Shown: one piece after another, positions 10,345 to 22,825 of the stretch
How positions within the stretch are numbered: the stretch's first letter is position 1
Layout of the letters: every line of letters begins with the position of its first letter
Assembly: GCF_021018895.1 (NCBI RefSeq)
Contig: NC_079384.1
Span: forward strand, 20,609,640 to 20,673,639
DNA from: Seriola aureovittata
Lineage: Eukaryota > Chordata > Actinopteri > Carangiformes > Carangidae
Reading direction: 5' to 3'
DNA: 64,000 bases
The notes under the pieces: generated by a model
The model's database searches: none
Seen by the model: the letters and a program-made list of their open reading frames with translations, nothing else
Told to the model about the DNA's origin: nothing
Program-made: the position numbers and the translations under genes

Positions 10345-10790
10345 TAATATAAGATGTTGTGCCACTGATTTTCATACTTCTAATCCCACATACATACTTA
10401 ACAGCAGAGTATTTGGCAAACCTTGCTGCTGTACTTTACAAAGTGGTATGTGTTTTTACTGTTCCAGACAGCCATTGGTTTCCATTCATTTCTGTACAAT
10501 GGGAAAATCAATTTTCGCTCTTGAAACCTGGCTCTGGTTATGTAATCCATCACAGTCAACAAAGTTACATTATTGTTCTGAGGGTAATGCAATGCAAGTT
10601 TTTCAAATCCAACCGCATGCATTCTTTTGGTGGCCCTGAGAGCTCAACGCACTGCAACTTAAGAAAACACATGCAAACAGACAGAATACAAATAAATTCA
10701 GAAAACGTGTTCATCAGTTTGACAGCACGCGAGCTGCAAGTGTTTCCAGGGGATAAAGAAAAGCGATGAACCCAGCTGGGTGCATCTATT
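10345..10790. repeat. Probable teleost dispersed repeat
   Basis: Contains phrases I associate with a fish repeat (tttccattcatttctgtaca, then gcaacttaagaaaacacatg, then aagaaaagcgatgaacc). A 136-codon plus frame at 10359-10769 and a 74-codon minus frame overlap here. Neither shows a domain, and coding in both directions is unlikely. Class and ends are not determined; the assignment is from memory only. Confidence 0.35.
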
Positions 10791-11611
10791 ATATTACATC
10801 CATGTGCTCTTGTTCATTGCTTTTAACTTCAAAAGTCACAAAGCATTGAACAATAAGTGCTTCCCAGCCAGGTTCACCACTTTTTAGTGTCCCATGGAAA
10901 CACGTCTTTTGTGTTGTGAGAATTTGCAGCTCACGTTCTCAAATTGATGATATTTTGTGTATTTGTATGTGTTTTCTTTAGTTGCAGTACGTTGATATTT
11001 CAGGGGCACCGTACAATATGCATTATCAAAAAAATGATGATGTAACTAACAAAAATGAATTCAGATGTGATGAGTAAGCTGACTCATTTTCATACTATAA
11101 AGAAATGGAATGAGACGACTTGGAAAAAACGCATCAAAAAAATCTGTAGAACATGTTTTGGAAATTGATGGATTGTCAAGAAAGTGTGAAACGCAGTGAA
11201 AGGCTGGTGATAATTTTCTGACTGTCAACAAATCTCCCACATGGGTCACAAATATATAGTTTCAAATTTTCAAAAGAAGGCTCAGTAATTTCCTGAAACA
11301 TCTGTTCATTGTTGTTTTTATCAAACATAACTCATAGTGAAGAAAATAACCAGTTGTTTGGAACTATTTTCAGCAGCTGATTAACAGAGGGACTCCACAT
11401 TTGGTGCTCTTGTGAGTATTTGTGGGCCGGACAGTGTGTGTGGGAATGAGTCAAAATAAACTACAGCATGCATGTTCATGGGAATGAGGGAACATTGTGC
11501 AGGAGTATGATCTGTTAGGTTCTGGATATAGTATAGGATCAATTAATTGTTTTTATTTTCATTGATGTCAACAAGAAGACAAATGGGAAAATGCTTCACT
11601 TTTGTTGGAAG

Positions 11612-11613
<2 letters not shown>
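10791..11613. other. No feature seen
   Basis: AT-rich unassigned sequence without a credible gene. Confidence 0.35.

Positions 11614-11647
<34 letters not shown>
11614..11647. repeat. (CA)n microsatellite
   Basis: 17 CA units, uninterrupted. Confidence 0.95.
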
Positions 11648-11650
<3 letters not shown>

Positions 11651-11839
11651 GTACGTCTCTGATCTCATTACGAGGAGGCAGTGAAGATGAGCGGGGCCTT
11701 AAGTGCTTCATGATCAGAGACAACGGCAGCTGGATAACTATTAGCAATCTCCAGCTTCCCTTCGGGACTTGACCAGATATCAGGAGCCCTTATGAGCCAC
11801 CACTCTCATTCCCGTAATGACCGGCCTCATTCTGTTTGG

Positions 11840-11843
<4 letters not shown>
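11648..11843. promoter_or_regulatory. Candidate conserved non-coding sequence
   Basis: A repeat-free island between two long microsatellites with higher complexity and a homeodomain-like ATTA word at 11738 and elsewhere. It has no open frame of note. The idea that it is regulatory is inference only; conservation was not tested. Confidence 0.15.

Positions 11844-11888
<45 letters not shown>
11844..11888. repeat. (TG)n microsatellite
   Basis: TG run of about 22 units, uninterrupted. Confidence 0.95.
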
Positions 11889-11890
<2 letters not shown>

Positions 11891-13349
11891 CAGGTAAATT
11901 GAAACGCTACTGTATTTGTTTGCATGTGGATTGTATTTTTCTCACTCTCTGTCTGTGTCTGCGCTTTAATAAGTGAAAAAGCCTCAGGGGTATTAGACCA
12001 TAGGATTGCTCTCTGGATAGCATAAGCTGACCGGCTACACACGCACACACACCCACACACACACACAGATACGTACACATGCATGCATACTGTATTGACT
12101 GTCAGCCATGGCCACTGAAAGCTATTAGGCTAAATGATTCTAACCTGGCTATAGAAATAGGCTGTGGCCAGCTCAATCAAATGAGAGTGCCTTGGACAGG
12201 GGACTTTATCAATAGTGTACAATTGAAGCAGTGCTGATACAGCTGAATAAGAGAGCGGGGGAAATCGAGCCCTCTGAATTCCAACCATTCAGTCGAAGGT
12301 GGATAAGGACGAGTAACAGTGTTTTTATTTGGTGTGAATGAGTGAGATAAGCTGTGCTGCTGGGTTTCTCACAGAGGTAGTAGGGAACAATCCTTCATTG
12401 CACAGGAAAAAAACACAAAAACTGTACATAAAATGCAGGTTTGGGTCATAATTTTACAAATTATGATTAAGAAATAAGGCGAAATCTGTAATACACCAAG
12501 ATTATCCTTTAATAGTAAATGGTATAATTTGTACCATGGATATTGCTGAAATTAAAATAATATTTTGCCATGCTACTGAATGTGCTTTTGCTCCAAGAAG
12601 GTATTTGAGGGGAAAGTTGCATTGTCGAAGCAGTTGGCCTAGGCCTCTGCAGGAGCCCTTCCCTTTAATGGAGAGAGAAGCCCTGGTAAATTTTTGATGC
12701 TTTAAGACCGATTCATTGTAAAAGGAACCAGAGCAGAGTGATAACAACACTACATTATTCATAGGGGCTCTCCATCACTGCACTCTTTCTGTCTAAGGCA
12801 GAGAGAGAGAGACAGCGAGACAGAAGAATAGACACAAGGGAGATAGGACAGAGAGCAATGATGGGAGAGTGAGAGGGATGGAGGGATGGGGGGGGGCAGA
12901 CACTGAGAGACAAAGAGCTTGGGAGGGCAGTGAAACTGACAGGGACAACATCCCACTCCGACTTAAAAAATGAACAATCGATGTACAAGTCAAAATGCAT
13001 CAGTATCACCAATACTAAACCAAACTAAACTCCTGAAAAAGAGAGCTCACTTTTCTGTGTTCCAAGACACAATAATCAAACCAGTGTGGGATCAAGGCAC
13101 CAAGAGCTGCTCTGGAGGACTGGTATCACCGGGATGAAATATATCTAGTTTACTTTTATGAAATGGAAAAAGTAAAGAAAACAATATTGATTACTAGTGA
13201 CCCCGAACAGCACCAAGAAGTAAACTGAGGATGTCATTAACCAGGATTTCTGTATGGTCAACTTCATCTTAGTGACTGGAGGTGGCAGAGGCTCAGAAAG
13301 GAATTCACTTTCTAGTTTCTTTTTACATTTTACACTTTTCCTGTGTTTT
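11889..13349. other. No gene identified
   Basis: Unassigned. A short CA run with CG and CC interruptions lies at about 12036-12067. A purine-rich tract with a G run (about 12780-12900) produces three overlapping Ser/Pro/Leu-rich minus strand frames at 12755-13012 that are compositional artefacts. Confidence 0.4.
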
Positions 13350-13992
13350 ATTTGAAGATATATTTGTGGTTTTAAGAACCTAAATCCATCTCAAGTCAGT
13401 CTTATGTCTCCTCTCTCAGGCTTCTCTTCTTGAAGCTCTAGCAAGAACAGTGTTGGTTTCTAGGCCTCTCTTCTTATTGGCCAACCACAGGCCAACCACA
13501 TCTAACAGACTGTAGCCTACTACTGTAGCTTCATAAAACTCAGCAAATGGTGATGGTCAGTCTGTGATGAAATGAGAACAGACAGTCAAACTCAGTTATT
13601 TCAGAATAAATAAACTAGTCTCTAATATCACTATTATCCTTGGGAAGGTTGTGCAATGATTTACTGGCTTCCTGTCTTGTAGCTTGCTAGCTCAGTGACA
13701 GAATGACCACTTGGAGCTGTGTTGTTAATACAAGTTAAAAAACCAACAATGAAGAAAGTATAGACAGTGGATCCTGGTGGTCCGTGCTGAGGGCGGTGAC
13801 TGTGTAGTTGTGACATCACAAAGTTACAGTCCTGACGGGTCATTTTAAGGCTCAGTTTCTGAATACAGGCTGTGTGTATTTCTCTGTGGACTGAGCACTT
13901 TGATACTTTCACAGTATTAATATAGAACCTAGACCTGCTTTATAATCAAACAACACATGGACATCTACCTTTAGACTGTATGGGACCTTTAA
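13350..13992 (-). repeat. Family A, medium-length copy
   Basis: Full-span copy in reverse. It begins with aagatatatttgtggtttta near 13354 (the 3' end of the family), passes the core tgacatcacaaagttacag and ctgaatacaggctgtgtg, and ends tatgggaccTTTAA at 13992, where TTAA is the expected target site. At about 640 bp it is shorter than the 0.88-kb copy at 1549, mainly in the middle. The 83-codon minus frame here is part of the repeat. Confidence 0.75.
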
Positions 13993-14082
13993 GAAATGTC
14001 CTGTGGTAAAGGCCCTGCACACATCTGCTCCAATTGATCTTGGGTGGATATATGCTAGGATATACATGAGAGCACCAAACTT

Positions 14083-14366
14083 AAAGCAGCACTAATCATT
14101 TTTATGCATTAACAACAGATGGTTATGAGTAATGTGAAAGATGTCACTCACATGCATGAATCAGTTTCCCTCAGCTCATTGATTTTATGGCCCAAAAACT
14201 GAAATATTTTCAAGCTCTGATAAACCCACTGTACCTAAAACTGTCCAGCACCAAACAACAAATAGACACTGATAGAGACCAGCTGGTGAACATAGGAGCA
14301 TTTAGCAGCTAAAGAACCAGATGTTTTTCTCAGGATGTGGAATAGACCAAACCAGAGCTTAAAGGA
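14083..14366. repeat. Probable TTAA-type teleost repeat
   Basis: Starts cTTAAAGCAGCACTAATCA and ends near gagcTTAAAGGAG. Internal words such as catttagcagctaaagaacc and gttttttctcagg-type phrasing resemble a repeat I know from fish, but I cannot confirm its ends. Class unknown. Confidence 0.35.
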
Positions 14367-14810
14367 GAGTGTCAGTCGCCCCATAGATGCAAAAAATGTT
14401 AGGTTCAGTTAAACCAGATAATGAAAAGGTATCCTGGGTATGTCGGACTTGGTTCATAGTACAGGCCTCAGTAGAGTCTAGCTCAGTGTGTACACATGCC
14501 CTGTGAAAACACCTGTGTGACCATGGCTGTGAATGGGATAATGTAGTTAATTGCTGGGATGTGTTCACAATCATAAATAGTGTCTGACCATGTATGCTAC
14601 ATAATGATTTGATGAAAATGGAATTTCAAGAACCACACTGAGTCAATATCTAAACATCCATTACCATCTGAATAATCTGATAATGATGAGATGAAGAGGA
14701 TACCTTTCAGGCTAAAAAGAAGCCACACCTGTACAGATGAATGAAGCAGAAGAAAATGCTGTCTTCCCTCCCTGATGGGACTTCTATAACTGGATATACT
14801 GGCCCACATC
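14367..14810. other. No feature seen
   Basis: Unassigned sequence. The short minus frames show no domain. Confidence 0.35.
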
Positions 14811-15260
14811 TGTGCCTCCATCCTGCGGTTTCCATCAATTCATGTGCTTGATCAATGAGCCTGCCCCATGTGGTGTTGCAGGATATGCTAATCAATTGCC
14901 AATCTGGGCACAAAGAGTGAGGGGGGGTGGGGGGTTACAAATGCAAATGAGAGGGGATTTTGGTGGAATTGCCGCAAGGAAACCCGGGACTTGATCAATT
15001 CATCGATGACCAAATTTTGTCTCGTTCTTTACTGAAGGCCATGCATGAGCTTTAGCTGAGTCTGGAAATGATGGAAAAAAATGTAAATGTAATCCCACTG
15101 TTAATTTCTCTAATCCATCTGCCACACTAAACATTCCCCATTACACCTGGGTCTTCATGGTGTGAAGTTGTCTATTATAGTAAGGATGGCATTAGCGCTT
15201 AATCAGAAAGTCACTTTGTGAAATATGATTGATATTTACAACAGACAGTCGGCGTAATCA
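14811..15260. promoter_or_regulatory. Candidate conserved non-coding sequence
   Basis: A stretch free of microsatellites with an octamer-like atgcaaatgag at 14941 and several ATTA/TAAT and TGATTGAT-type words. This composition is common in vertebrate developmental enhancers, but I have no conservation data. A G-rich run interrupts it at about 14921-14934. Confidence 0.2.
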
Positions 15261-16166
15261 TTTCGGAACTGTCTTTTTTTGACCCTGTCACCAGAACAGG
15301 ATGAAGAACCTGAATGATTCTTCAAAAGCCTGAATGATGTTCACTCAGTTTTTTAAACATCCATGCTAGTTATGCAATAGTGTGATGATTTTTCTTCTAT
15401 ACATGGTTCCAAAGCTAAAATGTTAGGCATGATAAGGAGATAGGTGCTATGACTTTTGCTGCTGATATCTGTAACAGCTGATTTTATAAACTTTTTAAAT
15501 GATTTTTTAAAATGGGAAATAAGTGAAAATGATGAAAAATGATGAATAATCATGGATATCTCAAAAACTATAAATGCTACTAGACTTGATGAACAGGTTA
15601 CCCAACAGCAGAACTTCAGCGTCAGCTGCCAGCTACAGCAGGTGAAAGCTACCTGCACGAGCCCAGTCAGTAGCAGTAGTTCCCAGAAAGCAGTGAGCTT
15701 CAGCAGCAATACCAGGACCAGTTGCTGCAGTTTGCAGCAATCACACACATTTGCTATGAAAATGCACATTGCAGTGTTGAAGATGTTTTCTTTCTTCAAT
15801 ATTTACACATGAAAACTACTACAGTATGGTTAAGGTTATGGGAAGTTATGGAAAGTTTGCTTTGAGATATGAACTCAGCTACAGAGTGAATCTTTTTCAG
15901 CTGACAGTAGTGATGACCAAATGTATGAAAGTAAAACAAAAAATACTTCAAATTAAGTTAAGTAAACATTTCCTTCCCCTCTGTCCCCTGTCTCCTTCCT
16001 GATTAGGTACAGCAGGCAGCACCTCCAGCACCTTCCAGTGCTGAGGCCATTGCTTTGCTCAAAGGCAAAGGCAGGGAAGTCCTGATGCTGGATATACATT
16101 TGCTGCAGATGATGAAGTTTCACGACTCTGATGTATGTTCAATAGAGGAAGTGTGGTTGCACAAGG

Positions 16167-16167
<1 letters not shown>
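15261..16167. other. No gene identified
   Basis: A 148-codon minus frame (15353-15799) and an 86-codon plus frame (15552-15812) overlap each other on opposite strands. Neither contains a recognisable domain. The minus translation is rich in Leu, Phe, Ile and Cys, as expected for AT-rich antisense DNA. I do not call a gene. Confidence 0.4.
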
Positions 16168-16254
<87 letters not shown>

Positions 16255-16274
16255 GCGCACACACACACACACAC
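16168..16274. repeat. (CA)n microsatellite with CG interruptions
   Basis: A 107-bp CA array with CGCG breaks near 16214 and 16254. Four overlapping artefactual frames translate it. Confidence 0.95.
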
Positions 16275-16432
16275 TCAGAGATAGTGTAAAAAGCACTTCC
16301 ACATGAAATGATGCAGGCAGGGACCTGGCACAGTAAATAAAAATACAATTTCCCAAAGTGACACTTCCATTCTGTTCAGTGCCCAGTCAACTGCCTGTAA
16401 TTATTTTAAACATTCACAGAGATGTGTCTTAC

Positions 16433-16433
<1 letters not shown>

Positions 16434-16462
<29 letters not shown>
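16434..16462. repeat. (TG)n microsatellite
   Basis: TG run of about 14 units. Confidence 0.95.
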
Positions 16463-16464
<2 letters not shown>

Positions 16465-16679
16465 CAGATCCACCCTGAAGCACTACATGATGCACTCACA
16501 CACAGTCCACAGATGCACGTAAAGTCCTGCAAAATCTGACCCTATCATATTATACACAGCAGATACAGGTTAGAGAGTGACGGGAGGAAGACAGGAAAAG
16601 AAAGAACAGAAAAAGCTTAAGAAGCTAATCAAGGCAGACGAAAACACAAACGTCTACCAATAGCCAATACCCAGTTCTG

Positions 16680-17315
16680 TGACACTCTGCATGAATGTAT
16701 CACATCATCTATCCTGTTCTACCACATCACAAAGGTTGTGGTTGGGGGGGGGGGGGGCATGGATTATGATCCTGCTGGAAGGAGCCATTAGAAGATGGTG
16801 AACTGTGGCCATGAAGGATGAACATGATCAGCAACAATACTCAGATACACTGAGACACTCAGACCATGATTGATTGGTGTTAAGAAGAAAATATTCCCCA
16901 CACCATCACACCACCACCACCAGCCTGGACTGTTGACACCAGGCAGGGTGGTCCATGGATTCAGACTCTGACTCTACCATCTGCTGCCTCAGCACAAATC
17001 CAGATCCATCAGACCAGGTCTTCAGCTGTCCAGTGTTGGTGAGTCTGTGTCCACTGCAACCTCAGGTTTCTGGTCTTGGTGACAGGAAGTGGAACGTGAC
17101 GTTGTCTTCTGCTGTTGTAGGTTGAATGTGTTGTTCACTCTGAAGCTTCTCTGCTCAGCACAGTTGTAAAGAGTGGTTATCTGAGTGACTGTAGCCTTTC
17201 TGTTGGCTCCAACCTGGTCTGTCTGTCCATTCTGTTCTGACCTCTGACCTCTCAAGGTGTTTCCCTCCACAGAGCCGCTTGCTCACTTGATGAGGAATCC
17301 GAGGAGATCAGCAGC
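16680..17315 (-). pseudogene. Tc1/mariner transposase remnant, copy 1
   Basis: Degenerate Tc1-like transposase read on the minus strand. The open stretch 17022-17270 gives RGQRSEQNGQTDQVGANRKA followed by ATVTQITTLYN, matching the helix-turn-helix DNA-binding region of fish Tc1-type transposases (family pattern GQRRMARLV, then RKATVTQITT). Toward lower coordinates the catalytic-region sequence is recognisable at nucleotide level: ccaccaccaccagcctggac at about 16914, then cctgctggaaggagccatta at about 16771, where the family normally encodes the second catalytic Asp region. Frame breaks, a G homopolymer at 16744-16757 and missing TIRs show it is dead. A better preserved relative lies at 42009-42950. 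Confidence 0.75.
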
Positions 17316-17852
17316 TTCTCCTGCGTACTCCTCCTATGGACCAGCTGAGCCTGAGCTGAGCGCCCCTGACACCTCCTCAGGGAAAGCTTGAACAGCGTCA
17401 CTGGCGTTCCCTGTAAGCACAGATCAGTCCAGGACTCCCATGTGGAGAACTATTGGTCTGCAGAATATGCTGTAATATTCATGATACTCTCAGTAAGCGC
17501 AGTGACACTGCAGACACTTTCTTTGATGGAGAGTTTCTGTAACTGAGAGTCTTAGGTCAAGTGTGTGCACAAGGACACAGTCAAAAAAAAGAAAAAAACC
17601 CTGGTGTTGTGGTGCCCACTTTAGGTCTTCCACCATCGTGCGTGTGTATGCTTTCTGTCACACTTTAAAAATTCCCAAATATTTCAGCAGTACCTCAGCA
17701 CCAGGGGACCTATTTTTGGCCTCCCTCCATCTCTCTTCCTGTCTGTCTCTTCCCTCTCTCATCCCCTTGTTCATGTGCTCCACTGCTGCCATGTCCCTGT
17801 CTGCCTGCCCTGACTAATGGGTACAGAGTGCCCCAAAGTACCCTGGAGTGCC

Positions 17853-17888
<36 letters not shown>

Positions 17889-19569
17889 GAATTCCTCAGG
17901 GAAAGGGTCGGGGGGGTGGGGGTTGGGGGGGGGGCTTTCCCACCTGCTGAATAGCTTGCATAATGTGTTTTGAATAATGCAAATGTTTGAGCCAGCAGTC
18001 ATTGGGTACAGCATGTTTCCTTGCACAAAAAGAGGGCAATTTCAGGGTCAGACACTTAAGTGACCATGAACTATTTATGTAAAAGACGGAGAGGAAGACA
18101 GAGGAAGAGGAGGATGGATGTGTGGTGGAAGTCTGGAAGATGATGACTGCTCTACCTCTCCCCTTCTCATTTGTGTTATTGGTCATTATGAAGTAAACGG
18201 GTTGTACAAAGTCATGATATAAAGTCTGTAAAAAGTATAAAAGTAAAGATAGTGACCTCCTAACATTTGCTCCAGCTCAACCATCAAACCCAAATGTCCT
18301 CATGAACACGGAGAAGAATTCAAGTGTAACGTGTAGAGTTCTATGAATCAAGTCAACACATGATCTCCAGAGGACGAACCCTTTCCGTGTTGGACGGACC
18401 GTGCGCTTCCTTTAGCTTTAGGAATAAATGAATGAATTTCTCTTTCTGTGTTGCATGTTATGTTGCATTATTTTTTTTTCAAACATAATTTCCATTTAAA
18501 TAATTATTTTAATTTCACAACTGGTTCACTACAAGGTCATCATATCTAATATGGAATAATGTAGTAATGACTGCTGCGTACTCATGGGTCAGAACATCAA
18601 CTTGTCGACGTCGCGGCTGGTGTGACCTTCAAGCAGAATATGGATTTTTAGTGCCGAACACACAATAAAGTGGCCATGGAATCTAACAGTGGACAGTAAC
18701 AGCATGTGGCAGCAATGTGGGCAGAATCAGTTTGGCCCTTTAATGTTGTGAAATGTATTTTTTTTTTTTTTTAACGTTATCAGCGAAGAGTAATAGTGTA
18801 AAGCAGGAGCAAGCGGCTCTTCCACGGACCAGCCGACCTTATCTGCGTGCTCCTCCCGCAGTCACAGAGTGGAGATTATTCTCTAAGCGCTACTTTAAAT
18901 CTTTCCTCCATCCTCTCTGGCCTTTGTGATCTCAAGAGACTGTTATCACACTGAAGGGTGAACATGACCAGAGGCACCGGGTGTTTTCTATTTGAACTTC
19001 CTCCCAACCCCTGTCATTTCTTATCAGAGTAGGAAGTAAAGAGGGGCGGTAATTACTGAGAGACTTCCGACATGCTGGTTTTGTGTCTGAATAACCCTCC
19101 TATGACGGCCCTGAAACATTTCTGAAACACATGAACTTAAAGACCGGAGCAGAAAAAAAGTGAAATACTCAGAGATAAAATACGTGCCTCGTTATCTCTT
19201 ATGCACAAAAAAATTTTAAGGTTATTGAACAGTGTGAATGAGCAAGGGATAAAATATTCGGACCTCAGGGTTCACTTCCCAGCGTTTTTTTCCAGTGCTT
19301 TTGATCATATCTCATGGCATTCTTCACCAAATGCATTAGCTACCAGAAATTCTGAACATCCATCAAAACACACAGCACAACAAAAAGGAATCCCCTGTAC
19401 TCAAAATAGTCATTAATTAAAACTTTAATTCAAAATAGGTTTCAATCATATCATCACATATCATGAGCATTGTGGCTCTTTCCTGTCATGTCTGAATAAA
19501 CACACACCCGTCACAAACCTTTATGTAACAGATGCCAATGTCTGAATGACAAGACATGAAATACAACAC
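17316..19569. other. No gene identified
   Basis: Unassigned, with a (CA)n array at 17854-17886, a G-rich run at 17910-17934 and poly-T near 18759-18772. The 84- to 96-codon frames at 17563-18186 are low-complexity translations without a domain. No repeat family recognised. Confidence 0.4.
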
Positions 19570-19795
19570 CTTAAAGGTCCATATAGTCTGAAGGTCTCTG
19601 TCCATGTGTTGTTTGATTATAGATCAGGTCTAGCTTCTATATTAATACTGTGAAAGCATCAAAGCCTCAGTCCACAGAGAAATGCACACAGCCTGTATTC
19701 AGAAACTGAGCCTTAAAACCAGCCGTCAGGACTTCTGGAACTTTGTGATGTCACAAAAACCATGCCCCAAGCCCGGCCCATCCATCCGTGTATGG
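19570..19795 (+). repeat. Family A, truncated copy
   Basis: Starts cTTAAAGGTCCATATAG and runs through the core (cagtccacagagaaatgc at 19671, tttgtgatgtcacaa at 19742) to about 19795, where similarity to the other copies stops. The plus frame starting at 19682 begins inside this repeat and is not a gene. Confidence 0.7.
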
Positions 19796-20431
19796 AGACC
19801 AACCGCAGTCTACCGAGCCGTTTCCTGGCTACACGGGAACTGCATGGAAGTGGAGGAGTGCTTCCAATACACTGAGCCTCGCCTCGCTTCCATTGCAGCA
19901 AATAAACTACATTCATTCCATGTATCATTATTACTAAAGGAGGCAGAGGAAGAACCAAACATAAGACACACCGAGCAGAGAGAGCAGGAGAGAGAGAGGG
20001 AGAGAGAGAAAGAACTCATCGGTAACTGCTAAAGAAACTAGCAGATCTGAATAGCATGAAAACAACAGAAACACCAGAGACTGGAAAGGACACAACACTC
20101 TTACTGCAGCACAGCAATAAATGCCCTGTTAAGACCTAAAGGGTTTCTGCCCACTGAAATGCTAGAGAGCTTTTAATTTGACACAATTACAGGAAGTATG
20201 GAGTTTTTTTCACGTAATGCAGTAACTTTAACACATAAAATGAATACGTGGCTTCATACTAAAATATGAGCAACTCTACATATCAAACAAAGGGAGTTAG
20301 GCATGAAGACCTGCCTCTAATAAAAATCTCTTACATTCTGGAGTTGAAGTTGATAAAGACTAAACTATTGTGGATCCAGACGGAGACTGTGCTCTGCGTG
20401 AGACTCAATAAGAAAGAGAGTCTGTCTCGGG
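19796..20431. other. No feature seen
   Basis: Unassigned. A purine-rich GA stretch lies at about 19976-20010. Confidence 0.35.
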
Positions 20432-20605
20432 CCACAGTGGTTCACCTGGTAGAGTGTGTGCCATTTAGGTTTAGTCCTCACCCCGGGTTCGAGTCCGGCC
20501 TGTGGCCCTTTGCTGCGTGTCATCCTCTTTCTCTCTCTCCCCCAATTTTCCCATCTCTCTCTCACTATGACTGTAATAAAATAAATAATAAATAAATAAC
20601 TAAAA
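20432..20605 (+). repeat. tRNA-derived SINE
   Basis: The head has RNA polymerase III promoter boxes: an A-box-like tggttcacctgg at 20438-20449 and a canonical B box GGTTCGAGTCC at 20486-20496. The body continues ggcctgtggccctttgctgc, then a CT-rich stretch, and ends in an AAATAA-rich tail (about 20577-20600). This matches a tRNA-derived SINE type widespread in fish. The cloverleaf is not intact and the retroposon tail follows directly, so it is not a functional tRNA gene. Target duplications are not clear. Confidence 0.75.
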
Positions 20606-21385
20606 AAGAAAGATATTGTATCTCTTGTAACTTTCTCTGTGAGTGATCATGTTACAGTAAATAAATCCCAGCTCAGTCTTTGTCTTTCATTTATGTGTTT
20701 GGTGATTTTTGTCAGATGACATCACGGTTAAAGTTAAAAGTTTTTTATACGAGGTTTCGACCTACACAGACAGCTACAGTGGAAACACACTCCTTCAGTG
20801 CCCAGAACGGGTATAAAGGTCAAACTTTAATTGAGTGTGCATGTTGCAGTGTGCGCTGCGCTGTGTGAGTGTGTGTTGGGAGCTGATATCTACCTATCAC
20901 CGAGGGGCTGAGAGGACTCCGGGCTCAGGAGTGCTGACGTGGGCAGGATTAGTCTGGAGAGAAGTACTTTTCATTTTCATTCACTCTAATATCACACACT
21001 GCTCCTCCTGTCTCTGTATATACTGTACTACTCTGTACACCTGAGTGTATATAAAAGTGAGAAACGTTTTTCATCTATCCCTCTTTCCTTTTTTTTCTTC
21101 TCACGCCAGCGAGCGATTCATCATGTCAGCTGTTAATATTCCTAAAAGTCAGAGGGAGTCATAAAAGAGGAAACTACTGTATGCTTTGTTCAAGTTTTTC
21201 CCTCTCGTCTTCCCCTCCCACATTAAGGTTATCAGATGGAGGTGGGGGATGATATTTATGCTTCATAGGATAAAGATGATCTTTATGAATATTGGGAGCT
21301 GCAGTCGTCATGGCTCTGAAAAGGAAGTGCTCTATATTTGCCCTAAATGCACTGTAAGAGATACAGACACAACATGTGGATAACG
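20606..21385. other. No feature seen
   Basis: Unassigned, no repeat family recognised. The short frames lack domains. Confidence 0.35.
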
Positions 21386-21515
21386 TTACCACTTTAAAAA
21401 CAGACTACCCTTATAAAGGATCTATGAATGGTTTATAAGTAGTTTATTATTTAGCTTGTTAACACTTTATAAATACTTTATAAGCTGTTATGACACATTA
21501 GATAAAAAGGGTAAC
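21386..21515. repeat. Probable TTATAAA-rich MITE-like repeat
   Basis: Repeated TTATAAA words in both orientations (cccttataaaggatctatg, then ggtttataagtagtttatta, then ctttataagctgttatgac) resemble a short non-autonomous repeat common in teleosts. Ends are uncertain. Confidence 0.35.
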
Positions 21516-22496
21516 AGTGACCTGTTGCTTGCCAAATAGTAAGCCCACATGTCTCTGTACTGTTCACCCTCATGTCTCATTAGTTACTGAGTTTTCTTTG
21601 TTTTCTCCATCATCCAGCATTTGTTCCTGCTGCTTCATCACGTTTGTTCAGTTACTATCGATGAACCACTGTCATCATCTTAATGGTCAAAAAGTTTCAT
21701 CTGGCAGATCAAATTATAGCAGATCACATGATCATATCAAATGAGCAGATTCATCCTCTAAGGCCTGTTTACCTCGACATGCTCTCAGCAGCCGTCCTCA
21801 TTCTAATCACAGCTGTTGATCAGATATTAACACGTAGCTGCTTTCTGCTGGTTGCTCTCTTCGTTAGGACTTTATCATCCAGGTAGAACACGGGTGGTGT
21901 TATGGCATTATGGAGGTATTTGGTCAGTGGATCTGGATGAACTATTATGTTATAGTCAACATAAACAAAGCCACTGGACATTTGTGCCGCTGACTGCTGT
22001 TGCCTGGTCACAGCTTAACTCGGAGCGAGTGAGTGAAGCCTGTGAGTTCAGCTCATGCAGTGTCACTACTTTCACACAGTGTATGATATACTCGTCTCTC
22101 TTTTTCATCCGGTTGCAGAGCGGTGTCATCACAAAGCATCACAGCATCATAGCTGCCTCCATCATATTACACTTCAACCTCCACAGCTCCACGCCACCGT
22201 GCAGCTGTAAGCTCTGACTCCTAATTTACCTGGAACCTGGAGGAGAATTTTTTCATCATTATCTCTGCACCTCTTCTGTCTTTCAGTGCAAGTGCAATGC
22301 ATGATGGTATGTATTGCCTGGTTAGTGACCATCAGTTGTACACTACTTTTCATGATGCATTGGGGGATACAATGAGTCCACTATATAGGGTATAATAATT
22401 CTCACTATACATTCGTACAGAACTACAAAATGGCGAACTCATTATGTAGCCGACTATAAAGGGATTAGTAAGAGATTTCGTACACAGCCGTTGCTT
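21516..22496. other. No gene identified
   Basis: Unassigned. The 121-codon plus frame at 21852-22217 has no recognisable domain and overlaps other frames. Confidence 0.35.
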
Positions 22497-22825
22497 CGGT
22501 TAAAATAAGTAGCCCACTTCCTCAACATTAGACGATCTTTGTTGTCACGGTTACAATAATAACAACGTAGTTAACTTTGTTGAACGGTTAGGGACAATAG
22601 AAACAACATAAACAGCTACTTTCACATGGGAGTGGAACATCGCTCTCCTGTGTCATATTCATCCATCCACCACAACCTCCTCCTGACGTGGACTTAGTCT
22701 CTCTTTATACTACGTCACCGCACTTTTCCCTTTGCTCCTGTCATCATTACTACGACCGCCTAGCAACAAAACGTAACTATGGGTGATAATAACCTGCTGC
22801 ACAGACGAACTATGATCATCAAACC
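22497..22825 (-). repeat. Family B dispersed repeat, copy 3
   Basis: Reverse-complement partner of 4432-4765. In this strand the order is cccacttcctcaacatt (22513), tctctttatactacgtcac (22700) and cctagcaacaaaacgtaac (22762), each the complement of a block in copy 2, in reversed order. It also keeps cctcctgacgtggactta (22680), related to copy 1. Confidence 0.65.

Noticed and set aside
10359..10769. 136-codon plus frame
   Set aside because: It overlaps a minus frame and lies in what looks like a dispersed repeat.
15353..15799. 148-codon minus frame
   Set aside because: It overlaps an opposite-strand frame, has no domain, and its composition fits AT-rich antisense DNA.
20432..20505. A possible tRNA gene because of intact A- and B-box-like motifs
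   Set aside because: The cloverleaf pairing is not intact and the sequence continues into a SINE body and A/T-rich tail.
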